Source: Euwallacea fornicatus
Lineage: Eukaryota; Arthropoda; Insecta; Coleoptera; Curculionidae
NCBI RefSeq assembly: GCF_040115645.1
Contig: NC_089561.1
Coordinates: forward strand, 3,162,001 to 3,226,000
DNA length: 64,000 nt
Reading direction: 5' to 3'
Part shown: piece by piece, positions 37,603-51,300 of the stretch
How the letters are laid out: each line of letters opens with the position of its first letter
Position numbering within the stretch: position 1 is the stretch's first letter
Made by a program: the position numbers and the translations under genes
The notes under the pieces: model-generated
The model's database searches: none
Told to the model about the DNA's origin: nothing
What the model saw: only the letters and a program-made list of their open reading frames with translations

Positions 37603-39900
37603 ATCGGGCTAGAATTGCAACAAATAACCAACTCAAAGATATACAGTGAGTCATGAAAATATCCGAACGAAACGAATAATAATGTAGTATTGCTATTTGC
37701 TTAACATATGGTAAATTAAACTGTATTATCAAGAAGAGAATCTTTATATAGAAAAATAGCTGCTAAAAAAATAATAATAAATACCATTTAGTTTAAAAGG
37801 TATTTGAAATGTTGTTTATATTGATCCACAAAAGTGTTCGAACGCTTAAAAAAGGAGAAAAATGCCAACTGTAAATAATATTTTGACCAAAACTTACGAA
37901 AATTTGTCAGTTAACGTCGTAAAATTAATAGCTAAATATCGTTTACTACCATAGATTATTGTTATATCTCTGTCTTTGTCATTGGCATATTACGTGCTCC
38001 CCACCCACCCTAGACACGTACGTACTGCCTAATTCGATACATACGCAAAGATCCGAAGTACAAAACTCCAAATGGTACCGGCTAGGAGTTCGCAATAATG
38101 GACTGCTTGGAACCACGTGCTCAAACTAAATATTTTGGGTTTTTCATCGCAACGCCGTAAAGCATAGAGATTGCGGGCACTGACCGAATCGACATCGAAT
38201 CAGCGAATTTAACCTCTTTGGTAGACCGCGAAACAAGAATCAGAAAAATGAACATAAATGGTTGCTCGAAAAATCCGAGAAAACTCAGGCTCATTACGAC
38301 TTCATGTCTTACGGCCACGGTACTCACAATTTCAGACAAAAAATAAATGGAATCATTGCCCACCTTATAATTGGTTTTGTTTTGGTATTTTTATTAATTT
38401 TCTCCTTAGGCTCTAAAGAAGATAACAGATTTGTCTTCAAAAGGGTAACCACTTGTCTGAGCCCATATCTCAAAATGAGATTAAGATGTCTAAAAAATTA
38501 TTTCGCGGAAAATTTAAGCTGGAAAGGAGTGACGGGACTTACCGACAGGGATGAAGAGAGAAAGGCGGAAAGCGAGAGATGGGGAAGGATGGTTTCTTGC
38601 GCTCGATTAAAACATATTAGTTATTAAAATATATCTATAAAGTTTTATAATAAAGGTCCATATTATAACAGGGACTACAACGTGAAACTCCAAAACTAAA
38701 TTCCAACTTAAAAGAGAATCTTGGGTTTGAATTCACGGTGTGAAAATACCTTGATGAGTAGGAAAAACTCTAACTCTACGATTAACTTCGGAATGAAGTA
38801 ATAAACGTTTGTAATTTTCAATGGACAATACTCTCTAGATCCCAAATTTAAATTTATTATTTGGGGAACTGTCATAGCTTTTAGGAATTTATTTTACTAA
38901 TAATAATAGTAATAAATATCTTTATTTCCGCAGTACGAATGTACCGCAAAACGGCTTTAAAACGGCCCAGGATAACCCATATTCTTGTCGCATAGCAACA
39001 GCCTCACAGTACTCCTCAAAAAAATATGGCTCCCAGCTACCTGCATTATAATTTCCTTCTTCTTCAAACAGTTTTGTTGGGTGGTTTCTATTTAATAACA
39101 TCGCGTTAAACAATTTATGCATTGATAATAGGTGTCTTTCTCACACACAGTTTGACTATGTCGCGGGCATTTCTAATTTAAAGTTCTGCCCGAGTACGGG
39201 CTTGGAGGTGCTGGTCTCTCAAACTTGCATCTATTTTTAATGAAGGAAAATATGCTTTCCTGAATATAATAGAGGACTGAAGGTCCTGCATAAATTAGTT
39301 AAAAATTAAACGAAGTAGTTTTCTTGAAAATGCTGGAACATGTCAAATATTGTATTTTGTTGTGCAGTTTTTGACATATCAGATATAGAGGGTTTCCTAT
39401 TTTTTTTCATGGAACCCTGTGTATACAACAACGTTTTTGAGTTTTTTGACAAATTCCGAACATATATTATGTGCCATACTCAAGTCTAAGTTCATGAGGT
39501 TTCGAAAAAAAATACGCTAAATAAAAATAATGATACAATGATTAATGCTTAACAAACATACAACAGAAAACAATAACTTGTCGTGTTCCATCATATTCAT
39601 GAAAAATATTTACTTCAAGTTTTAACGAATTCATACGGAACTTTTGATTCTCTATGTATATTGCAGCGAACGTCATAATCCTTATTTTCTTGAATTTTTC
39701 CCTTCAGTAGTCTATGGGATCTAAGTTTAACATAATTTTTATTGTCCTCTTCCCAGAAATGACAACTTTCGTTATAGTCTTGTTTCTGCTGTATAATTTG
39801 TAAATTACTTTCATTCTGTAACATATTGGGATCACCATACTTACCACGTATTACATATAATATTCCCAAAACATATAATTATGGATAATTATTTGTTATA
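37603..39900. other. No recognisable gene
   Basis: Overlapping frames at 38121-38627 (minus 80 codons with a hydrophobic stretch, plus 121 codons with a hydrophobic stretch) are unassigned. The minus frame ends in a stop with plausible coding composition but has no clear acceptor site. Frames at 38922-39122 and 39615-39869 are also unassigned. Confidence 0.35.
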
Positions 39901-40585
39901 TACAGGGCGATTCCACCGTCGAGGTTATCCGTTCACGAACGAATAGGAATTTAAAAAAAATTTATTTTCTTTTGGCATTTTTTAAAAATATCGACATCGA
40001 CGGATATACAAGGTGTCAAAGTATTATTTAAAAAATTAAAATTTATAAATTATTGCCAAATCACTTGACATAATTAAACAAAATTTTATGGATGTTAGTG
40101 ATAGTCAAATTGCATTGGAACTATCACTTCGATGATTTTTACCAGAAAACAAGTTTAAACAATTTTTGAGTTTTGACTAAACTTCTAAATAACAGCTGAA
40201 CTTACTTTTGAAAAATATGAAAATTACAATAAAAATTTTTCAATTCAATAATAATTATTATTTTTAGAAAAATCAGTGTTGTACCATTTTTTTTTCAAAA
40301 ATATTGAATAACTTTTTTATACACGCGCCACTGGGAAACTCAAAAATAATTTTAGTTGCCGAAGAATTTTCCTCCCACGTAGCCATCGACACCTACAAAA
40401 TTTTGTTTAATTGTCTCAAGTGGTTTGAAAATTATTAAATCATTAAATTTTTTTATATAGAAATTTGACACCTTGTATCTCCGCTGATGTGGATATTTTG
40501 AAAAAGCGCCAAAGGAACAAAATCTTATTTTTCAAAGCTCTATTTGCTGGTAAAAAGATAACTCTAACTTTGGAATCACCCTGTA
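39901..40585. mobile_element. 685-bp fold-back MITE with TACAGGG ends
   Basis: The left end TACAGGGCGATTCCACCGTC follows TA. The reverse complement of the right end is TACAGGGTGATTCCAAAGTT, with TA after it. Inner matches include TTTGGC, ATACAAGGTGTCAAA and ACAATTAAACAAAATTTT, giving arms of roughly 250 bp. There is no coding capacity. Confidence 0.8.
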
Positions 40586-41454
40586 TATATTTATGAAAAT
40601 GTTGCTTTTTTGCAGTAGAATATTTTTCGGTTGTAGTTCTCTATTAGTTATTTAGAATGGCGCTTTTGTTTGCTTCTCTTACTCTTAATTTATTTTATGC
40701 AAACTTTTATTTCTGCTCTTCTAGAACAAAATGCTTTAAAAACGTTGACTTTTCACTTTTCATTATTTTTACGAGCGATGTGCACGATCTCCTTTCGCAA
40801 CTTTAATGCAAAGACTTGAAAACTGGATTCCGACTAAAGAAAAAAATTTCTCGAATGTCATTCCGGGGTGGAAAAATTCACTAAAATGCAGGCAAATTCT
40901 ATATTCTGCTATTTCACTTCCGGATCCACAAACAAAAAAAAACCTCATGAACAGCTCAAAAGTTCAACTTTCGCGGCCAAAAATTCCCGAAACTTTGACG
41001 CGGAAGAAGGTTCTCTGGAATCAATTCTGAATTCACAAGGTCAAGTATTCCAAAAGTCCAAGCACCCTCATTCATCTGCCGAAACGAAGCAATTCTCAAA
41101 ACAGCTAAAATGCGACTTCCGTTGTGTTAATTAACACGCACCTCTTAATTGATGTAAACTACTGTATATCGACTTATCAATTCTCCAATAATTAATTACC
41201 ACTAACATAATCATTACCGCAAACATAATTACAACGAAGTTCTTATTATCGCGTTACAAATTTGGGTTTCAAACCTCATATGCTGCATTATTAATTACTC
41301 CATGTTGCGTAAACCTCTTTCCATTGCTGACATGCATACAGGAAACTAATTATGAAATATTACTAACAACATAAGCTCGTGTTACATTTAAACTGTATTA
41401 CGTGTTGTAATGTGTCATTTAAATATATTTAGTCATTTGACGAAAAAAAAAAAA
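40586..41454. other. No gene; downstream region of the phosphatase gene
   Basis: Overlapping plus frames at 40806-41134 are lysine-rich and unassigned. A canonical AATAAA for the phosphatase gene was not found directly after its stop; an A/T-rich run lies at 41441-41460. Confidence 0.35.
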
Positions 41455-43141
41455 TTATATTATACCGAGTGTACTAAGTGTTTTACCGAAACAATCTAAA
41501 CTCTTAACATAATAATCCGGTCTGTTCTCGTCCTCGTGTTTCCAATTTACCAGGTCATCTAATTTAGTTTGGCCACTCAAGACCAATAAGCTCTGGAATC
41601 CTGCCCTATTGGCAAACGTAATATCCGAGGTCAAACTGAAACATTTTCATTAACAGCAGGGCATGGATATTTAACATTTCCCTGTGTCAAATTAGGTACA
41701 AGCCAAATAGCACAAATGACTCTGATGCGAGGATTGCATAATTACTAAAATCAAAACTTACGAATCCCCTATGAACAGCACGCGGTTTGGATGAGGAATT
41801 TCGAATCTTTCCTCTAAGTAATGCTTTAGCTCTATGCTAGGCTTGGCTAGGATTTTGTACTCGGTTTTGGTTATTCTAGACACGGCATCCACATAGAATT
41901 TATTGCCTAAAATAGATTTGAAACAGGAGTGGTTTTGAGAGAATTCGGGAGTCTACCGATAAATTCTATATCTTGAGTGAGAGGGCCGCTGTCATCGGTA
42001 GCGGCGACTAAAAAGGGCAGTTTGGGGTTCCTGGTTAACAGAAGAATCGCAGCCTCGGCATGGATCAATCTGAAATTAACGTCCAAATCCATGACTATTG
42101 CCGCGACATTCTTGGATCTCCCTAGGAAATCCAGGCACACATCTCGCAAGGAAGCCATATCTTCCTGCAATTCTCCAATCTACAAGGAGCAAATTACTCT
42201 AAATAGGTAATATTCTGCATACGGGGAATAATATACGGCAAGAAAATCTCATGTTTGAAAGTTCATTACTGGAGAACAAACACGGCTTGGAGCTATCCAG
42301 ATACAAAGATGATTAGCCTTTGTTTGCGTTATAACAACGAAAACATCCAGTGAAAAATTACTCCCGCGCATCGGGTTATGCCGTTATTCTACTCTAGAAA
42401 TTATCTCGTTAGCTCTTACAAGTTTCGCATTACCGGAATACGGGGACTGATAAGAGCTGAGCAAAAGTTTCTATTTTAATTAAACTTGAGGCTTAACAAT
42501 GGTTCAAATACCTTAATGTCACCGAATTTCTGTACTGCGATGCGCCATTTATATGCGATTTATTGCCTTTTAAATTATTGAATCTCTCCTATCTAATGAC
42601 GAACAAAACGAGACCCAAATTTATAGTGCGATTTAACTTTACCTCACCTCTACATCTATAATGTTGTAGCCAGCTCTCTTCAGCGTATCCCTCAAATGAT
42701 CTCCGCAAATTCCGAAGATGTCCTTTGGGCACTGCACTTTGCGCAGATGAGCCACTACAGCCAGGACTGGGGTAACAATTTCGTGATCTGTCGCTCCAAA
42801 GTGTATCAGTTCTTCTTTGACCTATTCAGAAGCAGACGGACGTGAAGTCTTTCGCACCTGCCAAAATTCGTACCTGCTCGTATGATTTTATAGTGTTATT
42901 GGTGACAAAGCCAATTTTCTTGCCCAGACCCCTCAGCTTCTCTATACACCCATCGGCCCCCGGCAGCAGCGTTGTTGCTAGCAACAACACCCCTATAACA
43001 GACGTAATTTTCCTCATCAAAGAGGAACCCGAAATACTTCACATGCTTACCGTCGATATCGCAGAAAATGAAATCGAATGAATTAAGGAAGGCTATCACC
43101 TCGTCTTTGTTGGCGCAGCCCAAGTCTTTGATATGCTTCAT
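41455..43141 (-). CDS. HAD-family phosphatase (PGP/pyridoxal phosphatase/4-nitrophenylphosphatase-like), complete, 6 exons
   Basis: The exons are 43141-43051, 42992-42874, 42821-42648, 42179-41957, 41906-41762 and 41635-41455. All introns are GT-AG (58, 52, 468, 50 and 126 nt) and the frame stays open to TAA, giving 310 residues, close to the usual 300 for this family. Motif I is DIDGV (D28, D30), the nucleophile and acid/base pair of a haloacid dehalogenase phosphatase. TNN (61-63) is motif II, K224 in AKPS is motif III, and GDSLTSD (G249, D250, D255) is motif IV, binding Mg. The middle part, about 75-200, forms the C2-type cap that sets substrate choice. It is a cytosolic enzyme by family, with no signal peptide. 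The substrate cannot be told from sequence; phosphoglycolate, glycerol-3-phosphate or pyridoxal phosphate are the family options. The start is the ATG opening exon 1; an upstream exon cannot be excluded. Confidence 0.93.
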
Positions 43142-45327
43142 GTTGTTTCTACGACATGAATGAATTATCGTATCGCGACTAGAGAAATATATTTGAAGTG
43201 CAACATTAAACTAAAATAGTTCGATAACATCTTGACCTCCGTTAGCGTCCAGCCTGAAAGGTCACGTCGATACCACCTAAATGAGATCTACATGTGTCAA
43301 GAAAGAATGCAAAGAAAAAATTTTAACTTTGAGTTTTTCTAGTCCTTTGTCATTGTACCCGACAAATTTCCCCCCTGAATTTTAGCAAAAAGTAAATTTT
43401 CCGAGAAAGAATTTCAAGTGTTTGAGGTTTTCTTAGAAGCTGAAATTTCATAGATATTACAAGCGTTCGTCGAGAATGCTCTTGATTCTTTTGTAACTGT
43501 GACGGCATACATTTTTGAAGTGCTCTTTAGACGCTGCATTCAACCTCCATTAGGAATTAAATTACGTCCCCCAATAACCTCAGCGAAAGGAACTGGACAC
43601 TTCCTTTCATTCCCATGGATGATCTTATAATATTTTAATTACTTTTCGAGTAATAAAACATCAAAAGATAAGCCATCCATCATCTCCAGGCACTGGCTAA
43701 AGATTTTCTTATCCCCCGATGCCATAACTCCAGGCGAGGGGCTTGTTTCTGAGATTTTTCCAATATAAATTGCATTAGCTGTGACTTGCAACATTTCTAA
43801 ATTATATTTTTCAGTGATAGCAACTTTTATGGCTTTGCAACAGTCTCTTGGCACTAGAATGAACATTACGTGAAATATGTGAATTGGGTTGAAAAATTCT
43901 TGGTCCGTTTGTGGACGAATTTCGGGGCTGGGTATATTTGCAGTCCCTCTAAATTCGAAAGGACTCCTCGTATATCACTCTTGTTTTTATTTGGACAAAC
44001 TGCCTAAAGCACTTTTGCTTGGCAAACTTTTAAGCTCATTATCTAATTGGGTTCTTTCTTTTTTGCTTCTCCAAGCTTACCAAGTTACATCTATTATTTT
44101 AATGAGTAATTCGACCGATTTCCTAATTACTTTACGAGACTAGGGGCCGCTTTGTCGTCTAATTACCTTTGTTTGAGAAACTTGTTTAATTGCCGTGTTT
44201 ATTTTAGGCGTACATTTTCGCTCAAATCACGATTTAATGTCTTAAATCAGATCGAAATTGTATTTGAAATTCCATTTCCTTATAGCGAACCAATGAGCGG
44301 ATTTGCGCTATCGCTTCTCCAACCTGGAGGCTTTAATTGAATAAAATTTAAATTTCCTGCCTAGAATCTAATACGGCGAATTAATTTCTAGCACCCTATG
44401 GCTTTAATCGCCACTGCAGTTTCACCCCGTTGTTGGGCAAATAGGAAAACATTCCAACCCTTCCTGTGCTGGTCAACAAAACAATTTTATGCACCCTTTG
44501 AAGGCAATAATGTCATAGCTCGAGGCAATTAGGGTAACAACCAAATTACTTATTGTTGAATGAGGTTTTGCATCTAAAGCTCGCCAACGTGTTTGTTTTG
44601 GACACTCCTGTCTCAACTGACCAGAGGGAAATAATGAAAATTCGAATGGAGGTCCGGTTATATCTGTTAAATATTTTATCGCAGGTCTAATGAAATCGAG
44701 GCAAACCTTTACGTGCATTGTAAAGTTTAATTGAGGATTGAAGTGTTAATTTTATTCTGTTAAATTGTGCGAATTCCCCGCATTCTGGTTTTCCTTAACA
44801 ACAAGGTCTTTATTTTTAACTGCGGAAATTCAATGCACGCATGAGCTTGACAGAGCTGGTGTGTAATAAAGAATTCGCAAGGGACCTTCACAATTATTCC
44901 CGCAGGTTATAGGGTCATACAGGAAACGATAATTGGAAGAAGCACTGCCAGACTCTTGTGCTAAAGGAATCAGAGAATTTCCGCAAAAGCAATATTCTTG
45001 GAGGAGAACCGAGGGGGAACTTCGTTCGTGTTTTATATTAGGAATTTTTATGACTTCGCTTTGAGGACCAGTAATAATATAAATTAATTTCTTGTATCAT
45101 TTAAGCCCATGAAATACCTCTTAAAATGAAATTAATAATGACAAGGTGAGCTGCGGCTAATGCGGCTCGCCTATACTGGCTCGGACGAGCCCAAATCCCG
45201 AGAGCGATCCTTTTTGTCACCATTTCACTATTGTTATAGGATGGCCCAAGTGTCTGGTTCGCATAAACCGGCTTTGAATCAAATTGATAGTAATTGGCAT
45301 TGAGCTACTCGGTGTTTTCTTTTGCAG
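43142..45327. other. No recognisable gene between the phosphatase and the plus-strand gene
   Basis: It should contain the phosphatase promoter near 43150-43400 and the upstream part of the plus-strand gene, but no clear core promoter element was seen. A minus frame at 43639-43866 is unassigned. Confidence 0.4.
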
Positions 45328-45340
45328 ATGACCTAGGAAA

Positions 45341-48300
45341 ATGAACAAAAGATCAGGGGGAGGAGGCTCCTGGAACCGAAGGGGGAAGCCCTCTAGTAAG
45401 GAACTGAGTGGTATGCGCAGGCAACGCAGTCTCGAGTGGAGAAATGAACGAAATTGCAGCTCAAGTGATGAGGAGATTGCCAGACCTGTTGAAAGTCAAA
45501 TTTTTGCTTCCCTGCTCGCTCAAGCCCAGAAAGAGTTTAAAGGTCAGTTTTAGCGACTTTTTCCGATTTTAAAACCCAAATTACTTTCCGGCTCAACCGC
45601 CAATAACACGAAAATCTTTGGATTTTTTTTTAACAAACTTAATTAGTGCTTATTCATCTCTCTTTCCCTGCCCTCATTCCTCTCCATCCGCAATCAGATC
45701 ACGTTTGGCAAGGAATGAACGTTAACGTTTTAGACTGGACTCGCACTTATAATTTGGCAACAGACGAACACTCAGCTGGATTTTAAAGGTTTTTGCGCAA
45801 AGCATGGCGATGACAAAATTAAATTGGAAAAAATACCTTCGCAAAGTCTATCATCATCTCCCAAAATCGCCTCAGATAAACTCCCCCATTCAATATAATT
45901 TTAACCTAATGGAAAATAACTTGTCAGACTGCGCTTTGATGTATCGAAAATTAAAGGGAGGAACAGAGATAGATAGACGCAAACCCTTGGAAACTCATGG
46001 AAGCATAAAGGCTAACGAATGATTGAAGACGGATGCGGGGCGGTTGATTGGTTTTACTTGTGGGGTGTGCCTATCAATCAAACACAGCTTCGGTGCTATC
46101 ACATAATATGTGTTGGAACAATTTCGTATTTTTAGCTCTATCTGAGAGAAACTTCAAGTTTCTGTCTCAGAGTTAATTAAGCTTGCGATGTCGGAGCTAT
46201 TGGCATTAGTTGTACGTGTGAAGATGTTTCTGATGGGTCTCTGAATTTCCCACATTCTACTGCAGGGATTGTGTTATGGTTAAGCCCTCTGAAATTCACG
46301 TTTGCCGGCAGCCCCACTGAGGCTTTAACAGACTTTCTAGATTAATACAGCATTGATTGAACAGCACCACGTTAATACTCCAAACCGAAAACTTTTTAAG
46401 GTCAACAAGTTCCCTAAGGAAACCGGGCAAAGAGAAAAATCGATGATCCGCAGGGTGAAAGGGTATAATTCCAGGGAAAGAAAACAACTGTAATAACATC
46501 AAACATCGTGTTCTCTAGGGTGTATTTCGATTGGACTCGGTGGTTTGCTCGAACACAAATCGTGGACGTGTCACGTTAAGCACGTGGACTTTGTACAGCA
46601 GGCGGGGTGTCAGCCCGTAAAGCCCATCTATCACGGCTCCACTCCACACTTTATACTTGAACTTTCTTTCACACGTCAAGTCAAAGTATAACTGAAAAGG
46701 TTCGCGCGAAATTGCCCCATTTTACTTTCTTTCAGTGCACGAGCAATTAGCTAATTTAGCTGCAAATATGAAATTGAGCAGGCTTAATTCTTGCTCTAAG
46801 GCTGCTTTCTAACGTTCCTTGTTTGCTAAATTATTAAAAACTATAAATCTCTTGCGTTATATAGTTTTTTTCAGAGTTTGCTGCATTATGGCTTCTGCTG
46901 TTTTATTGCACTCCCCATTCGCGTTTCCTCCTCCATCGGCTTTCTGTAAATTTTATTTAAATTATAAATTAATGCTTTTGTGTTCTGCGAAGGCGGAAAT
47001 CCACGGAAAATCTTTCGCGTTTCACTAAATATCTTCGGCATAGGTCAAAGCTCAGTCCTCTTTTCTAGGGGTGCCTGGTTAAATGCTCAATGAAACTCAA
47101 GTGCGAGGACGGTCTCGGAAGGTCCCGATGTAATGTAAGAAAAAAAACAAAATTGGAAAATGTTACATTGTTTCTCGACGGAGTCTCCTGGGAGATTGAC
47201 ACACGTTTCCCGGAGATGTTCTATACCCCTTTTCGTACTCTCTTTATAATAGCAAAACCTTCGAATGTTGCCAAATAGGCATCGTTCATAGGCTTATTGG
47301 CAAAGCTCTTTCCGTCGAGCCATTTTTTTCAAATCTGGGGAATAAAAAATAATCCGAGCGGGTTAAATCTGGCGAGCGGGGTGGCTGAAGAAAACGCTTT
47401 AAACAAAGTTGTGCGTTTTCTGGATGAAACGGGACTTTCTTTTTCACAAAATGCGGTCGCTTTTTCCTAATGTCTCCGCTCAAATCCTGCAATAAATTTG
47501 TATAATATTCTCCATTTATTGCTTTTCCTTCGGGGAGATAGTCAATAAAAATTATCCCGTGTGCGTCTCAAAAAACGGACGCCCTTTCCTGCAGATGGAA
47601 CGATTTTCGCCTTCTTTGGGGCCGAATCTCTCCTTTGACTCCACTGCCTTGACTGCTTTTTCGTATCAGGTGTGAAATGATCGACCCATTTTTCATTCAT
47701 GGTTATGAATCGAGGCAAAAACTCGGCTTTATTACTGCGAAACTTTGCCAAACACTCCCTTGGAAAATCCTCACGGCGCCGTTTTTGTTAAATTGTGAGT
47801 AATCGCGGGCACCCATCTTGCGTACAACTTTCTCATCTCTAACTCTTCGGTCAAAATGTGACGTACAAGTACTTTTTCAAATGTCCACGTTTCAGTACTG
47901 TTTTATTGATTTTCACCACGATTTCTGGAGCGGTCAGATCTAGAGTGTCATCGGGTCGACCACTGCGGACTTCGTCTCGACCACTGGTATCACCGCGTTC
48001 AAGCTCTGCCACCCAACGTATTGCAGTTGTTAGGAAAGAACCGCATTCTTCGCCCGAAGTAGAATTTAACTCCGCTTCGATGTTGGATGGTCTAACATCG
48101 TTGAAATTGGAAAGATCGACTCACGTACCGGTGACTAATGTTTTCCATGTTCACAAAATCTCTAAAAGCGTTCACTAAAAACCGTCCCAAAACAAACACA
48201 AATATACTTTAGGAAAATCTTTTTAAGGTTCGGTTTTTGTAATATTTGACAAAAAATCGCCATCTATATGTCAGGTCGAGTACTTCTGGGACCACCCCCG

Positions 48301-51300
48301 TACGTAGATCGCATTTAATTTTTTTCAATTTAGTGCCCTAGAACAGAAATAATGACCCACTTTTCCAGTTCAAAGCCCGAAATTAACTTTATTTTGGTAT
48401 TATATTTTCTCGTGCGCTTTCTGCCGAATCTTCACATTCCCACAGGTCTTTTTTAAGTACGCAAAGTAAAATTCCCTGTTAGAGATGGCATACAACGTGG
48501 AACTAGACTCATTGTTTTAAGTTCTTCACAGAGTCCCTCGATTTTCACGCGGCTCTAGAATAAATAATGTTTGAAAAAGTGCCGGCTTTGAGTTCGGAGA
48601 TATCGGTATAAACTTTAATTTTTACGAGGCGAATCTGCGTGTTATTGGTCCTTAAACGGGGGGTTATCCGAGTTACAGTCTACTCACAATACGAGCGTGA
48701 GCAAGAGAATCTTTTATTTCGGTGGAGAGTGGGCTGTTCGTAGGCGTGAGAGAAATAATCATTTTTCGACGGAGGAATTTAAATATATTTTTTTATTTGA
48801 ATGGAGATTTTTCCCGTAACTCGTTTTGCTTTTCCTGACTCAATTACTGTCATGATTAGCGGCGAAAACGACAAATCATCGAAACTGGTTCAAAGGACCG
48901 ACTTAAAAAATACCTGCACGCGTGTGGATACACGGCCCCTGGAGACATCCTCGAAATCCACGAGCCCCATGGAAATGCAGCTTGAGACACCTCAAACTCG
49001 CGAACGTGAAACCATTCGTAACTCGCCAACCATAGACTTGACCATTTCGCGGTTTTTCAGCAGCCGTGGTGCGAACCTCTTCCATTTCGCTGCGAGTCAG
49101 AATTAAAGAGAACAACTCCACATCAGAAATCCGAAGACGTCTAACTTCAGCGTCAGCTATATCTCACAAACGCCAATTATAATATACCTATGGCAATCTA
49201 ATTACAAGAGCCTGTTCGGATGCCAAAGGACGTCAACAAGCCTGTTTTGCATTTCGCACTAATTAGAGACCTGAGATTACTCCAACTACAAAATATACGA
49301 CTCACTTGAGTATAATGGTCGATATCCTGCATACAGACGTCTCGGCGCTAATTAAATCGCGTTTAGGATAATTTTGCCAGATATTGGGAGCAGATAATTG
49401 AATTAATGTTCGTGTGGGTGTCTTGATTGGGTCTAGAGCCTTTTAGTTCGAGTGCCTGATATCTAATATGTTTTTCTAAGGGAATTGGTTACCTGCCTAT
49501 ATAAAGTTCCATCAAATATTTTCCGATAGTAATTAAGATCCCGGCTCTTAGAGCCAGTTTTCTTAAAAAGTAATGAACGTTTCCTCCCGTTTTCTCGGTG
49601 TAAGCTAAACCGTTCAAACACCATTAATTTGAAGTAGCTTTTAGGTTTGAGTGAGTTTCTAGGTTGGAGGTCTTTTCATAGGGCACAGACGAGTCAAGTG
49701 TCTTTTTCCAACGACTTTTCGACGATTAAGTAGAATGAGGCGGAACAAATTCCCTTTTTACGTACTGTCATCGAGTATTCAGCTTTCTCTCTCGCAAAAT
49801 TGTTGTTTCAGTTGTTTAATATGGTCCCCGGGAGCCTACAGACGAGACTTCCGGCACATTTCCCCCACTAATTCTACGATTAGACAAAGATCGTAAGGAA
49901 TTTATCGCTACTACCTTGTATATTCCCGTAATTCCGCAGTAATTAAAATAGCACTTTCCCTAAATCGCTGTATTAGACTTCGAAAGCCACGCTTTATTGT
50001 TGCGGTTAAATTTAATCTAATCAATAAAATGATACAATTAGGGATTTAATTGTGCAATAAAGCAGGAAAGAGGGTCTTCGAATTACGGGCATAACCGCCG
50101 CATTGTCCAGATTTAACTAATTGCTTCCTCATCAGGGGATTTCATATGCTTCGCCGAAATACGTCATCGCTCGGAGTTAATATATTCTCCGGGGATCATC
50201 TTCCTGAAGAATAAAATCTCATATTACGTCGTAATGGGAATAATTCGATAATCTATATTCCAAGGTACATGCTGATACGGTAATAATATCAGAACGATAT
50301 TAAGGGTGCGCGTGCTCTGACTACATCTTCTCGAAATGAAAATATTTTTGTCGTGTCGGTGCCAAAAGCCGTGGCATATTACCCTAATATATATCTTGTT
50401 TTCCACTGGAAAATTTCATTTCTTTAGTTGTAGGGATCTAGAGGATTTGAAGGGAGGAATGCCATCTAATAAATGTAATAAGTATGCGTCTGTGCAAGAT
50501 GTGTTCGGAATTTTTCAGTGTAGGTTGAAAACAATATGTCAACCATCGGGGAGAAGAATATATTACATATGCAAATTTCCTAATACGGCAAACTGGGTGC
50601 CTTTACCTTGCAGAGGCCCCGTTATGCGGATCCCATGCAAAATCAGTTATAATATGCCGTCGTCGCCTTATAATTGCAAGGCCATGTTTGCACGTTGTAG
50701 TACCAATACAATCTGATCGTATTGAGGATAATTATCGAGGCGAGATTATAGAGCACCGAATACAAAATAATATTATTCAAGATATTGATCGATGCTCTTA
50801 TGCCGGGGCTTAAGCAGTCTGGGTTAATTGCACTCGCTTACCGAGGGAGGCTCATAATATAATGTTCGATGAGCATTTTCTCTTAAAACACACCCCGATC
50901 ATTGAGAAATACGTATGTTGACCCGAAGCAATTACAGTTAATGAGAAGCGGAGCAACAATATTCTGCACAATGGGCGTTGATGCCTATAAAGAATTAATC
51001 ATGTTTACATACACTTAGGCTAAACATTCTCTACGACTGAGCTAACTTTATGCAAATTAAGGTAAAACATTTAACTTTAATGGCGCCCAGAAAGCCCTAA
51101 GTGTATTTAGGTCGGTAATGGCTTGGATTATTAATTTTGACAAATGGCCTTTAAATATTTATTATGTAGCCTACGCTATTATAATCCTCCTACCTTGTTG
51201 TATTATGTGTTAGAGGTTTTAATTAATTTTAGAACTGAACAAATATCCAAAATGGGCTTCCTGAGAGTGCGACTGCCAATACGCACCTTGGCAATTGCGC

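Noticed and set aside
38121..38627. Hydrophobic frames on both strands resembling a membrane protein
   Set aside because: The plus and minus frames mirror each other and neither has a supported start, acceptor site or known family.
39370..39430. Small inverted repeat AGAGGGTTTCC / GGAACCCTGT
   Set aside because: Only about 10 bp imperfect stem; not enough to call an element.
48801..49121. Open frames on both strands that looked like an exon with a GTATTT donor on the minus strand
   Set aside because: No recognisable domain and no matching acceptor; not consistent with the phase of the plus-strand gene.
50336..50716. 126-codon cysteine-rich plus frame
   Set aside because: Spacing of cysteines fits no family I know and there is no signal peptide or splice support.
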